Shown piece after piece: positions 1 to 23,485 of a DNA stretch of 64,000 bases (position 1 is its first letter; the number at the start of each line of letters is the position of its first letter). The notes below the pieces were generated by a model. The model was not told where the DNA came from. It saw only the letters and a program-made list of their open reading frames with translations, and did not search any database. The translations under genes and the position numbers were made by a program. Source of the DNA: Phallusia mammillata (Eukaryota; Chordata; Ascidiacea; Phlebobranchia; Ascidiidae); contig QLIY01000153.1 of assembly GCA_003260075.1 (NCBI GenBank), forward strand, positions 1 through 64,000, read 5' to 3'.

Positions 1-340
1 CCGCTGTTGTACAGCCGAACAGTTGTACAATCATACAGTGCAGTCTTATCGTCTACACTCGTACATTTGCACAGTCGTGCAGTCTTACAGCCGTACAGCC
101 TTATGGTCTTACAGTTGCACAGCTATACAGCCGTACGGGCTTACAGCCGTACAGTCTTACACTCGTAAATTCGTACAGCCCTACACACATACAGCCGTAC
201 AGTTGTACAGCCGTACAGTCGTACACCCGTAGTCTTACAGCCGTACAGTCGTATAGCCGTACTGTCTTACACTCGTACAGGCGTACAGTCATACAGTTGC
301 ACAGCCATACATTCTTACACTCGGGCAGCCGCACCTTCGT
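1..340. repeat. 8-bp minisatellite
   Basis: The first 340 bases are a degenerate tandem array with an 8-base period. The consensus is close to GTACAGYC, and units such as GTACAGCC, GTACAGTC, TTACACTC and ATACAGTT follow one another with few shifts. Open frames across it in several phases only reflect the lack of stop codons in the unit. No gene is seen here. It may continue beyond the left edge. Confidence 0.85.
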
Positions 341-396
341 ACAGCATATAGTCTAAAATTCGCAACGAACGGACGACGTATCTTGATTGTACAAAC

Positions 397-3300
397 CTTC
401 AGATGAAGTGAATTTGACTTGCGTTCTTCCAGACACGGGTGGTAAGCAACTGTGCACTGTTTCTGGCCCACATTGTGACAATGGATCAAACTCCAGACAT
501 TTATGCGTTGTGTCGAGGGAAAAAATAGAATCGAATTCTGGTTGAGTGATATCTTGAGTCGGAATTTCGTCACCACGACATAAATAAGCTATACCTGCAA
601 AATATATGTTTGTGTTTTTCCTTCTACATGCATAGCCTTTTTGTGTACATTCATAATTAAATGTAGAAGGGCTTGGTATAGCCCTTTTTAAGGCACACAA
701 AACGTTGTACGTGGGATAACTCAGGAGCAAAGGCTGTGACTATTCATTTCGTTCAAACATTAATGTGTAATCAGTTAAATTGAACATAAATTCATAGTGA
801 TGGGACGATACCAAGTTTTGAAGCGAGTACCGATACTGAGTACCATGTGTATATACTATATACCTTCGATACCGATTGCCGAGTACTTAAATATAGTGTT
901 GCAGAAGCATGTAGGGTAAACCGGCCTTCGGTATCGAACGTTAGTATCGAAAACAGAGGAAAAGTATTTCAATATCGAGTACGGGTATCGATGCCACTGA
1001 AATCATTCGATACCGAGTACCGGGTACTCGTCCCATCACTATAAACTCATAACTGGGATCAGCCCTGATGCATTCATGCAGACCAGCGATTACAGCATAC
1101 TTTTATATAAATCACAGTACCCTTGAAGGCGTTACCGAATCAGCCGGTCACAAAGCATTCTTATATGGCAAGGCGTAGGCTAGAAAACCACGAGAAGAGA
1201 TAAACTTGATTATTTCACCTGTGGGTGCATCGTCAGCGTTGGGTACTGTTCCCATAAACCGGAGGTGGAAATCAAGTGGTTCTGTGTTCCACGTTTGAGC
1301 CGTGAAAAACCAAACCCTTCCTTCGTGGAACATACGGGCAGCTTTGAAGTTGTAAGCCTGACAAGAAAGTTCAACAAAAAAGGTTATTTCGTTACATATA
1401 AGCTATTGCTGCCAGGTATAATATCAAGTTTATAGAGCATTCGGTGTTATTTACCCTGATGAAGGCGACCTGTATAGGACGTCGAAACGTCGGAATAAAA
1501 ATAAAAATTTGCCAGAAGAGCTCTATAAACTTGTTATTTCTTTACTTTAGACGCGACTGGTTCAGAGTGTATTGATAGAGCTTAGACCAGCGGTTTTTTA
1601 ACTGATTTTCCGGATAACATATGTGTTTTGTGAAAGATGTTCCGCAAAAAAATTAATAGCTGGACTAGGGTCCCATGGAACATCGGTCGAAAATCACTGG
1701 TTTAACACAATGGGCGTAAATATCTTTTCGTTTATAAAAGTAATTATCCACTGTCACCAATGTTTGAATGTTCAAATGTGTCATCGTGTATTGTTTTATT
1801 TACGGTTGTACAATAATTAAAATGTAATTGCGTGGGCCTTTTGCTGTTTATAATACAGTATAGTTGAGTGTGACCTGGTTTATTTTATCGCATCTTTACA
1901 AAATTTCGTTTGGTGTTACGCAAGATTATTTTAATACATAAAGTGTTCCATGGCTTAAAAAAGGTTAAAAAGCAATGGCTTAAGTGTCGAAAAAATGAAA
2001 GTAAAGTGTTTAAACCAGCAGGGTTGCTTACATCAACATCGGTGACAGGTGGGTCGAACACAATTTTAATCGTCCACTTTTGGATAACACCCCTACTATC
2101 AGGATTTTTATGAATGGTTCCAATGAATTTCCAAGTTGTTTTATGTTCTCTCCAGCCGTGATTGGTTACGGTGTAGCCTTCAGGGGGTCGAAGATCTATT
2201 TAAAAAAAACGGCTAAAAAGGTGCTTCAAAAAGTGCGACAAATTCGCAAGTGGTGCGGTAGAGCTACCAACGTAAGATCTTACTACAGAAACAGCATACA
2301 AGACAGGCAACGGTGCTTGTGATTCGACTTTAGATGGTTAACCACTGAGCCTTTGCAGCTCATTTGGTACAGTGCGAGTCCCGGAAAGGTTACTGTCGTG
2401 GGTTCGAATCCCACCGGAGGCTAGACTTTTCTAGAACGCTCCAGGGCTTGTGTATTCATCTTAACTCAATTTAACTTTACAGGAACTTAGTTTTATGGCC
2501 TTACACTTTTCCGTTTAGCAAACGTTCTGTTGTTGCGCAGCTATTTCTGACTTGTGATTTGCTTTGGCATAACTACGCTGCCATTTTTATACCCAAAGAT
2601 TTTACACTTACGTTCACATTTAGAAGCGGCAGCGGTAGTCGCCGGATCAACGGTTGTCGGGTCAGCTGGTGTCGTGGTTTCAGGTTCTGCAGTTGTAGTT
2701 TCTGGCAGATTGTGGCACGTTCTGTTGGCATTCTTGTGAAGGTAGAAATTTGCCGGAACTTTTAACACAAATAAAGCACGCATTATAACAAAGGCTCAAA
2801 ATCAGATTTTTTAAAGTTTATAAAAGGTATTAAGTCATTCGTCTTAAACATTGTGAGAAATGTATATATTTCGACTTTACAGCATCATCATCAGAATCTC
2901 TAAGCAACTATAACACACGTGTCTTTGAAATCGTACGCTAATCTTATCTTAAAGACGAATAACTCAATGTTTTTCATAAACTTAAATCTACAGACATATG
3001 GTTCATTATAGTCTTCATCCACCAAGCAACAAGCTGGGAGATTCTTAATCTAAGTTTGAAGTACATGTATAGGTAGTTCAAGTTTTCAACATAATTTTTT
3101 CTACATAGGTGTAGTTTCAAACCTAGCATGCATAATGACCAACTTTCACGAGAAAACTACCTATACTATATCTTAGATCAACTTCCTGCAGTCAACTGAC
3201 TATCAAGGAAACCATTTAAAGTGGTTCTTTATCCTGATTGATCTGTAGATGGCTTTCCGCACATAGAAATTGACTTTGTACAAAAGGCGTTTTAAAGCTT

Positions 3301-5040
3301 TAGGAATCGACGCATGTAATTTCCAATAAATTTTATGGGAATGCTATTACAATATAAATTTAACAATTAACTTCTTAAACTGCTACCTTGAGAGAAAAGA
3401 GGAATCCCGAATTTTAAGTTGTTGAAAACCACAGCAAAAGAAAAGATTTCGTCCTTAACCAAATTACGCTTTGAAGTAGCGCTCAAGATCGTGCGATCAT
3501 CATCGGCAAATTTTGTTTGTGTACTGCCAGCGACAATTTGAGCATTTTTGCCGATAGAACTGAAAAAAGGACCAAGTTTAGACTAGAGACAAAACAGTTT
3601 GTTTGTTCGTTTTATTTTTATCCTCGGTGGCGGGCCAGGCCTAATTGCGCTAATGCTTATAATGAGTCCGCCGTCGAGCTGCCTGTTTTATTGAATCATT
3701 GTTTGTAGCATTTTTTACTAAGGCAGTTGGTGACGTTAATTTACTTCAACCCATCGGGAACCACTGGGTTGGAGCAATGCCGCTCAAGTTTCTTGCTCAG
3801 GGAAACACAAGAGACCGAGATGGGATTGGAACACACAACCTTTTGAACACAAGGCGGTTGCGCTAACCACTCGGACATCTTGTCGGTTTGAAAACATATT
3901 AAGTTAATGTGACTAATGCACTTCAATTTCACAAAGTGCTTGGTCTTGCTACACCAATACATGACTTAACGCTTTAATTTAGGCAAGTGCTTAAACTGGA
4001 AACATACCACAAACAGCAAAATTTAAGCTAAGTCATGTCCTAAGATGTTAGCGTGTCGACTTACTGTGGAAAAGTAACTACTACTTCCCAATCGTTTGTT
4101 GTTTCTTGAGGAGTAACTTCAACATCAATCACAAAACCTGTTTTCCACGAGACAACAATCTTGCAATTGATTGACAACGATTCAACACATTTTTCCTCTA
4201 AAGATAGAAATAATTTTGGGTAAATTTGACTTTTAATTGAAACATGCTTGTTTTTTTACTTACAGAAGGTATTAAAAGTCATATTTTAGTAAATTCATCA
4301 GCTCACAATTGTTATCAATCTCATGATTGGTAAAGAAAACCATGCAATTTATGGTTTTATGGTCCTTATTCGTGACAAATGAGCTAAAAGTCAATCTGTT
4401 TCAAGATTATATTATATTGTATTAATTTTGAAACCGTGCATGAAAATGGTACATAGGAATACGAAAACACTACACTAGCGCCACGGAATCGGGAAACAGC
4501 TGCAAAAACCTCGCGGTTGAAATTACGCCAATGTCAAAATTTTTACAAAAAAGGACATAATATTGTCAGACGCAGCAGCCGCACCCTTAAAAAGACTACG
4601 TTATAAACAGTAACGAACGAAATTTAAAAATGAATAAAAAATAAAACAAAAACACACAAATTTATTTACACTGTACAACACAAGTAAGAATTAAAACACA
4701 AAAGTTGTTCTAAGTGAATTTGTCAGCACATTTTCTTGGGTCGGCACTCCTGTTCCTGTTGGTGATATTTTCTGTTTTCTTTCTTTATTAAAATTGTAGC
4801 TCTCCGATGTTGTTAAATAACAATGGAAGCGTTCTTTTTAACAAGCTAGCTTTGTCATGCAATAAAGCCCCGAAGATATAACTCTATTTGTATGTAGAAC
4901 ATTCTTAGCTCTTTTGTATGCGATTTTAATTGTAATTATAAAACATATTTAGTGTTAAAAACGTCCTTACCTTTTCCATTTACTTTGTCCACAAGCAACA
5001 ACATAATAATAACTGCACAACACAATTTCTTTAAAGTCAT
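397..5040 (-). CDS. Secreted CBM2-like cellulose-binding protein (partial model)
   Basis: Exons read on the minus strand are 5040-4971, 4197-4065, 1357-1219 and 594-397. The first encodes a clear signal peptide (MTLKKLCCAVIIMLLLVDKV). The second begins EEKC and holds the N-terminal half of a family 2 carbohydrate-binding module, including VVSWKTGFVIDVEV and NDWEVVVTFP. The third holds the C-terminal half (EGRVWFFTAQTWN). The fourth ends the module with GIAYLCRGDE, which matches GIMTFCRNGA in the neighbouring cellulase, and then runs on into an unrecognised Cys-containing tail. Phases fit from exon 1 to 2 and from 3 to 4. Exon 2 ends in phase 2 and exon 3 starts in phase 0, so a very short exon should lie between them. 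A Ser/Thr exon at 2612-2701 may belong here but does not fit by phase. The protein probably binds cellulose outside the cell. The last exon has a GTTTGT donor, so the gene probably continues past the left edge. Confidence 0.6.
795..1041. mobile_element. hAT-like MITE with 8-bp target duplication
   Basis: The element has inverted ends TAGTGATGGGACGA and TCGTCCCATCACTA. It is flanked by TAAATTCA (787-794) and TAAACTCA (1042-1049), a 7-of-8 match. The interior repeats GTACCGAGTAC-like words. It is 247 bp with no transposase, so it is non-autonomous. Confidence 0.8.
1042..1105. repeat. Dispersed repeat, copy 1 (second copy near 51757)
   Basis: About 60 bases beginning ACTCATAACTGGGATCAGCC recur near 51757-51820 with a few substitutions. 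Both contain a small hairpin (GCATTCATGC). The family is not recognised. Confidence 0.6.
1402..1535 (+). mobile_element. Repeat carrying a hammerhead-ribozyme-like motif
   Basis: The block contains CTGATGA at 1456-1462 and GAAAC at 1484-1488. The intervening bases can fold as a stem (GGCG-CC pairing with GG-CGUC, loop near UGUAUA). These are the conserved core sequences of a hammerhead ribozyme. Outer arms CAAGTTTATAGAGC and GAGCTCTATAAACTTG form a near-perfect inverted repeat. Such motifs are known from Penelope-like retroelements. A second copy lies at 9178-9340. Self-cleavage is inferred, not shown, and one extra A follows CTGATGA. Confidence 0.55.
2349..2421 (+). repeat. tRNA-like pseudogene or SINE head
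   Basis: The 73 bases start GCCTTTG and end CGGAGGC, which pair as a 7-base acceptor stem with two G-U pairs. A T-arm with GGTTCGAATCC (box B) and a box A-like CAGCTCATTTGG are present. The anticodon arm does not form a regular 5-bp stem with a 7-nt loop, so this is probably a tRNA pseudogene or the head of a SINE. Confidence 0.55.
2612..2701 (-). CDS. Possible Thr/Pro/Glu-rich linker exon
   Basis: A 90-base stretch between a good acceptor (CTGCCAG) and a GTAAGTG donor encodes a Thr, Pro, Asp and Ala-rich linker containing PETTTAEPETTTPADPTT and ending SKCE. It resembles the linkers that join CBM2-like and catalytic modules in the next gene. It needs phase 1 on both sides. The signal-peptide exon at 4971-5040 could supply that, but the CBM2 exon at 4065-4197 could not, so it may be an alternative exon or part of another gene. 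Confidence 0.4.
3741..3895 (-). repeat. tRNA-derived SINE
   Basis: On the minus strand the block reads like a Leu/Ser-type tRNA: box A near GTCCGAGTGGTTAGCGC and box B near GTGTTCCAATCC, with partly pairing ends. A body of about 60 bases follows. A similar box A remnant (GCTGAATGGTTAGTGC, minus strand) occurs near 63670-63700. Confidence 0.55.
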
Positions 5041-5804
5041 TTTCCGGCCAATAAACCTCATTCTATTATTCACAACTAGTTTTAATTTGGTGTTAATTAT
5101 ACCTTGTCTTAAATTAATTCTTGAACACAAAGGCCTCATGTAGTTTTGATACCGTTTTTATATTCGACAGAACTGACTCATTACAATTTGATCAAAACAA
5201 ACGGTGTACAAACGGTACACCGGTGGCCGATTACTGATGAATAATAGTTTGTGATTAAAGATTTACAAAAACTGCATGTTTTGGGTACATTTTGACAATA
5301 CCTATGACAAATTCGCGCAAGATTTTGTGTATATATGTGAGTCAACTTTGTTGTTATTAAAGCATAAATGCTTGTATAGGCTAATGTTGATTGTTTTGGG
5401 TATGATAAGGATTTAAAACAGGGCTTGCCTTAAATTTGGTTGCCAACAGCCCGTTGTATATGCATTAAAAATTAAAGTTTAGGAGAAATCTTGTAGTTTA
5501 TTCTTGCATTGATACACATACAAGGAAAACGCCGTATTCTTTAAAATGCACTTGCATTCATATACAAACCTTGCTTTTATCATGTTAAATACCTCTCAAG
5601 TTAAAATTATACAAGCTTAAGGCACCAGTCAAAGAAAAATCACAAGTTCTGTTTCAAAATGCTGTAGTTTATTGAATTTGTTTTACTGCAAACATCGAAA
5701 TAATACAAAAGTATTTAAGAAAAAAAAGATAATTTTGTTTCAAATTTGGGTAAAAATGTTGTGTCAAAGCGAAATCAAAGTGTCCTCTTTTTTCGTCGAA
5801 GAAT
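5041..5804. other. Intergenic, AT-rich
   Basis: This lies between the start of the CBM2-protein gene and the end of the first GH9 gene, both on the minus strand. It should hold the promoter of the former. A minus-strand AATAAA (TTTATT at 5668-5673) about 130 bases past the GH9 stop is a plausible poly(A) signal. No coding sequence is seen. Confidence 0.5.
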
Positions 5805-17876
<12,072 letters not shown>

Positions 17877-19856
17877 TTTCGGAAACACTGATATTCTTCA
17901 AACGCAAAAAATCTCTCTCAGTAATAAAATAATGTCGTTTGCGTATAAATCTCTTGGTAAACTAAACTTCAAGCCGAATGTACACGCTTTATAACAGAGC
18001 AGCTTGCAACGTCACAACATACAAAAACCAAGCAGCCTTTTTCGGCTTGACCCCGCTTGCATATGACTAAGTCTTAGTTGCATGACATTACACTGTAAGG
18101 TGCCTTATTAGACTGCAGTCCTCCGGATGTAAAAATGATTTGTCCCCTGCAGTGACCTCACAATCTCCCGTGTTTAGCTAGTTCTACAATTACGCGTTCC
18201 ACGATAGTGCATTATGACGTTTTGCTCATTACAACGTCACACCTCTTACATTGTGCGCTGTGGTTTAAAGACAATAGGCGCAAAGGGCGACTGTTTTTGA
18301 CACCTGCTGTAACGTGTCCAATTTGGCTGTAAACGCCTTCTGGCTTTTACACGTCAATCCCACGTTTTCGTTTATGACCAATAAAATTAGAAGAAAAAAT
18401 GCCATTTTTTTTCTTACTTTCACATGCAGAATGTTTTTACTTGCTAGTTTTTATAGTTGGCACGTAAATTTGTGTTTTCATTGCGTTTTGTAATTAATGC
18501 AATACTTTTGCATGCAAACATACAGTGGTGGTATTAAATTTTTTTGTCAACCGGTTCTATCACAAAAGTCAAATTTTTCACCCGGTTCTGTTACAAAAAG
18601 TCCAGTGATAGTAACCAGTAATGCTAACCGATGGGGGGGGGGTATGACCAGTTATAAAATTAGAAGAAAAAATGCCATTTTTTTCTTACTTTCACCTGTA
18701 GGATGTTTTTACGTGCTAATTAGGTTATAGTTGGCAAGTAAATTTGTGTTTTCATTGCGTTTTGTAATTAATGTAATACTTTTGCATACAAACATACAGT
18801 GGTGGTTGGGGGGGGGGGCTGCAAACATGCATTTTATGTTTCCTTGTAACCAAGAAAATGTTAATTCACATGCTTGTATTTAAATAAACATCCGTCTTTA
18901 CCTAAGCCGATGAAGAAACTGTATGCACAAACAACTAGTAACATCATCAAGTTATGAAATTGGATTTACAAAGATGGTATCATTGTCTTATTGAAATTAA
19001 ATTGCTGTTTAAATAACGTAAAACGTAGTACCTGCAGATGAAACATGGCATTACAGTATTAGTAAAACATATGACATCAAAAAAGTATGTAAAAATACCC
19101 AAACAGAAGTTTTATGCTACATTCATAGACGAGTTTTGCAAAAATGCAAGGTGGCAAACGTAAAATTAAACCATAATGCTAATCTAAAAACGCTAGCTTG
19201 TCCAACGGCATTGTTAGGCATGTGATATGAATATGCGTTTCATGTCCAATCACGTTAACATGACCAAACTACATCACTGAAACATGTTTTTCAGTTAAAT
19301 TTGACACTGTGTCGAACTGTGCCTATACGATAAACATTACACTTGTGGCTGTTGCGACATAATATAATCTGGTAATAAAAGGGAGTACAGTTTGTATGTC
19401 AAATGAAAGAGGGTTTTGCGTAAAAGTTCACTAACTTAGCATCATCAGACTATAAATCAGATTATAAAAACCAGTATTTTCAATGAAAAAGCAGGTATGC
19501 GAAAACTGAGGTAGCTGCGTAGTTTTTAAGAAAATGGTAATTCTATTTCTAATCGATTTTTAAAAAAATGACTTCTCTAAATTTGATACTAATCGTATTT
19601 GAAAAACAGAAAAAAATCTAGTTGTCCAAGTCTGTCTATAGCCAGCACATCTAACCTATGTACAAGAAAGTCCATGCTTTGTGTGTACATAGTATTGCTT
19701 ATATTTCCGTCTACCATATCTATTCATTTAAAACAAAAAACTTCATAGCGTATAGTTGCTACGGCCTTTATCAGGACGGATGTAAAGCAATATTGTTCGC
19801 CGTTTTGGCTGTGTTATCCATAGGCGTGCGAAATAAAAAGTCTTGTAGAAATGTAT
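17877..19856. other. Intergenic region upstream of the GH9 gene
   Basis: It holds the probable promoter of the GH9 gene, with a TATA-like TTTATAC on the minus strand near 17944. Two haplotype-like copies of one stretch (about 18376-18632 and 18643-18806) are separated by poly-G. The first copy carries a CAGTGGTGG-type hAT fragment from 18523 that continues to the poly-G run. No exon is recognised. Confidence 0.5.
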
Positions 19857-22800
19857 TTAACTGGAATCGAAGCATATGTTTATCTTACGTGGAAGGGTGT
19901 TGCTGTTGTGTGAGGTCAAAGCCAACGCTAGGGAAGTGGTCGTCGGATTTGTTGTTGTAGTTGCTATTGTTGTTGTTGCTGTTGTTGTAGTTGTTGGTTT
20001 TGTAGTTGTAGTAGAGACTGTAGTCGATGCGCCAGCTAAAGAAACAAACATAAACATTATCAAAAAAATTTTTATTGTTTATGTTTAGTTCGTACGAAAT
20101 GCCTTTTTTTGCAAATTCCGGGGGGGGGGCGGTTTTGTAGTTGTAGTAGAGACTGTAGTCGATGCACCAGCTAAAGAAACAAACATCAACATTATCAAAA
20201 AAATTGTTATTGTTTATGTTTAGTTCGTACGAAATGCCTTTTTTTGCAAATTCCGAATTAAACATACCAGGAAAGTATAAATAAAACTAACATTTAAAAT
20301 TAATTAACAGTACATTTTGTTTCTTAGATAAGTCAAATCACTGATTTCCAAATTAAAACGTATACAATTCCAGATTTGGGCAAAATTACATTTCATAACC
20401 TCTGCATGAAACTCAATTGACATGCAAAATTCGTCACAATTGAAGTTATACACATCACGAAAACATATGTCACTGCAGGAAACGCTCCTATGTGTGGGGT
20501 CACAGCAAAAGCAATGACGGAGTAAATGAGTAACATTTGCGGAAAAAGGTTGCTTCATTTTCGGGGAAAAAAGTTGCTTGCCCTGTTAGGTTCATGTAAG
20601 GATATTAGAGAAAACATGTACATCACGTTTATTTCTGTATGGTTGCGAATGAAAATGAAAGAAATAACGACATTAGGAAGGAAAGCATGATAAACTAATT
20701 GAAACATGTTGGTATTGCACAAAAATTGCCCGCTTTGTGCCTATAAATACATCAAGAAAGACTTTGATTGTTAGGAAACGAACGACTTCCGGAAATGCTT
20801 AACCGTTGAGAGGGGGGGGGGGTAACGACATTAGGAAGGAAAGGAATGACAAACTGATTAAAACATGTTGGTATTGCACTTTAATCGTCCGTTTGGTGAC
20901 TATAAATACATCAAGAAAGGATTTGAATGTTAGGAATAAAACAACTTCCGGAAAACTCTGAGTCGTGAATATATTAATAAGTACGAATGAAATTATCTTT
21001 TTTGCATGTAAATTACGTTTTCCTGTTTACAAAAAGCCTGACGTATGTGCCGAAACGCCTATTAAAACCAAAGTACATGATTTTTAGCAGAGTATGGGCT
21101 AGCATGCCCATCTTAATTTAAAGGAAATATTATTCATCAAGTGTAAAGACTTTCACCATTAAATTTTAGCACCAAAGATCAACTGGCAGTGTGTTAGGTA
21201 TTAAAATATACACACACAAATTTGTAAAACACTGTAGACGGAAAAACGTTTTTTTTTGATTATTTTTTTTTGATTAAAGTTTGTTTTGTGGCAGAACTGC
21301 CATTTAAAATAAATTTAAAGTACAAAGAGTATTTTGGTTACAGTTACACCAACTATTGTGTCAGTGTTCATTGCCGCGATATTTTACACAATAAATACAG
21401 AAAAACTTGGTAATCCGGACCCGTTTGGACAAAAAAACGTCCGGATTAGGCAAAGATCTGGATTAACCGATGTCGATTATAGTTAGGGGGGGGGGGTAGT
21501 GTTCATTGCCGCGATATTTTACACAATAAATACAGAAAAACTTGGGTAATCCGGACCCGTTTGGACAAAAAAATGTCCGGATTAGGCAAAGATCTGGATT
21601 AACCGATGTCGATTATAGTTAGTCTTCCCACATTAAAAATCATTTGTACTTTGTACAAGTTTTGATTGAATTAAGCAAAGATACAGATTAACCAAATCCG
21701 GTTTAACCGAGGTTTTCTGTATTGAAAACCAATTAAAAAGGGATAAAAAGAAATACACGGACAATAAGAAACACAAGGTACAAATAAACGCCATTAAAAA
21801 TACACCACAACATAATCCCTACTGCAGTATCTAAATAACAACTTGTCACAAGGAATCTACTTACACGTAATATTTCCATTGCAAAGATCTCCTTCACAGC
21901 AGCTATAACACACCGAATTAACGGTTCCGGCATTGCATGTGTTTTCGTTTTGGTTCTCCTGACTTAAACACGACCCCGTTTGTTTACATTGCTTCGAAAT
22001 TCGTGTGACGTCATTGTTGACGCGGATCTCCGTCATGCACCTTCCCTGGTGACGTCATAAATGTCAAATTCTATTTTAGTGTGTTTATGGAAAAGATATA
22101 AAAAAGTAAAATTTTGGGCAAGAAACATTTTTTACTGATACAGTACGGTTAAGGTTAAAATCAAACTGTACAACTACAATGAAAGCAAATGCATTTATTT
22201 GTGTAAAATATCAGTTAAGTTAAGTTTATTTAGCTTGGTGAAGGAAAGCATAGAGACCCAATTGCACTAAAACAATCACCAAACCAAAAATAACTGTGCA
22301 ACATTGAAACGTTATGGAGCGCAAAACAGTAAAGGGTGCACAATCGGTGGATAATGGCTGAACGCGTTGTCAGCTACAAAGAAAAATAATAGGTACAGAA
22401 AAACCAACAACTTTACTAATATTGCGTCTGACACAAGCGTAAAAAACTTGCACTACTATCACTGTTTCATTAAGGCTAAATTCTGCCATTGACTACACCA
22501 TACTTTATAATACAATACTTTCATACTCTATAACCTTGGCCCAATGGCGCTTACTGAAAGCATTTATTGTTTAAAAAGTGAGACGATGATATATAAGCTA
22601 AAAATACTAAAAAATAAAAATTAAAGTGCTCTGACAAACACAAAACAAGCCCATGTTTAGGTAACCTTTAGGGCAAACCACCTGTAAGTGTAAAAATCTT
22701 ACGTCTAAACTTCCATTTCTACATTAAATGTTTAGTATATGATATTACATACCAAACCTATGATTAACATTCACAAGAGGCCTAAAAACTTAGCTAAGAC

Positions 22801-22932
22801 CTAACTGATTGCTTCTGTGTATCTCCACAAAAGTAGCTTTAACAACTTTTTTGCTACACACAGTTAACTAACCAGCATCACATTAAGGTTGATTGCGTGT
22901 GAAATCAAACACACGCAACTGAGCCTATATGC

Positions 22933-22996
<64 letters not shown>

Positions 22997-23485
22997 AAGG
23001 CTCTTTGAAAACCCAACAGCACCAAATGTTTGGTAAAAATCGCTAGATTAAACCGTATTGTTATCATTTTCTGTGGTTAGTTATTTACCTCATCTCCTGG
23101 TGGGCATTCTTGTATTTCTGTGCAATCTGCGTGACTGAAAACGTTTGTACACGTGTAGCATTGAGACGCTTCAAAACAAAACAATAAACATTCTTGGCGC
23201 GCGATTTCATAGAAATATAATTTGGAAAGATTTCTATTAACTTATAAAACGTTGCCTTTATCACAACAACTGGAAAATATAGATCACAACAAAAGGAGTA
23301 TTTCATTTTGCCGTTTTTTTATGAATTTAAAAAAATATTATTACTTGTTTACTTAAATAGATTCAATCAACACCCCAAATTTTAATAAAGTGTGCCAAAT
23401 TTTCATTTTTACCTTCGGTTTTGGAAGCTTGAAGGGCCAGGATAGTCCACAGAATTAAACTTATTAAACATTTCGTAGTCATCAT
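19857..23485 (-). CDS. Single-domain Ly6/uPAR-type secreted protein
   Basis: Exons 23485-23413, 23168-23089, 22045-21865 and 20035-19857 join in frame to 170 residues. A signal peptide (MMTTKCLISLILWTILALQA) precedes one three-finger (Ly6/uPAR) domain. The domain shows QCYTCTNVFSHADC, CPPGDE, GRCMTEIRV, CKQTGSCLS, CNAG and the closing CCEGDLCN that marks the family. A Thr-rich tail follows (TTVSTTTTKPTTTTTATTT) and the frame ends at a stop without a clear hydrophobic anchor. A donor-like GTAAGATA inside the tail could lead to another C-terminal exon, so it may be secreted or GPI-linked. Its intron phases (1, 0, 1) match those of the neighbouring three-domain gene, so the two are probably tandem relatives. 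The start is the first of two adjacent ATGs. The ligand is unknown. Confidence 0.8.
20131..20265 (-). repeat. Second copy of the Ly6 tail exon edge
   Basis: After a poly-G run at about 20120, the sequence repeats the acceptor and first codons of the Thr-rich exon and the intron before it (compare 19997-20118). It differs by a few bases, such as GATGCACC for GATGCGCC. This is probably the other haplotype, not a further exon. Confidence 0.6.
21531..21721. mobile_element. pogo/Tigger-like MITE
   Basis: TACAGAAAAACTTGGGTAATCC at the left mirrors GGTTTAACCGAGGTTTTCTGTA at the right, consistent with a TA target. A partial first copy (21402-21485) precedes the poly-G run at 21486. It lies in an intron of the Ly6 gene. 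Confidence 0.65.
22935..22994. repeat. 60-base poly-G run in Ly6 intron
   Basis: An uninterrupted G run of about 60 bases in intron 2 of the single-domain Ly6 gene. Open frames through it give only poly-Pro or poly-Gly. Confidence 0.85.

Noticed and set aside
1-340. CRISPR-like array
   Set aside because: The units are 8 bases and contiguous, without spacers; the genome is animal.
2080-2322. Lys/Arg-rich 80-codon frame
   Set aside because: No domain or signal peptide is seen, and overlapping frames are equally open; it probably lies in an intron of the minus-strand CBM2 gene.
20304-20558. Cys-rich 84-codon minus-strand frame in an intron of the single-domain Ly6 gene
   Set aside because: The Cys spacing does not fit a Ly6 half-domain, and the gene already joins in frame without it. 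An extra exon cannot be excluded.
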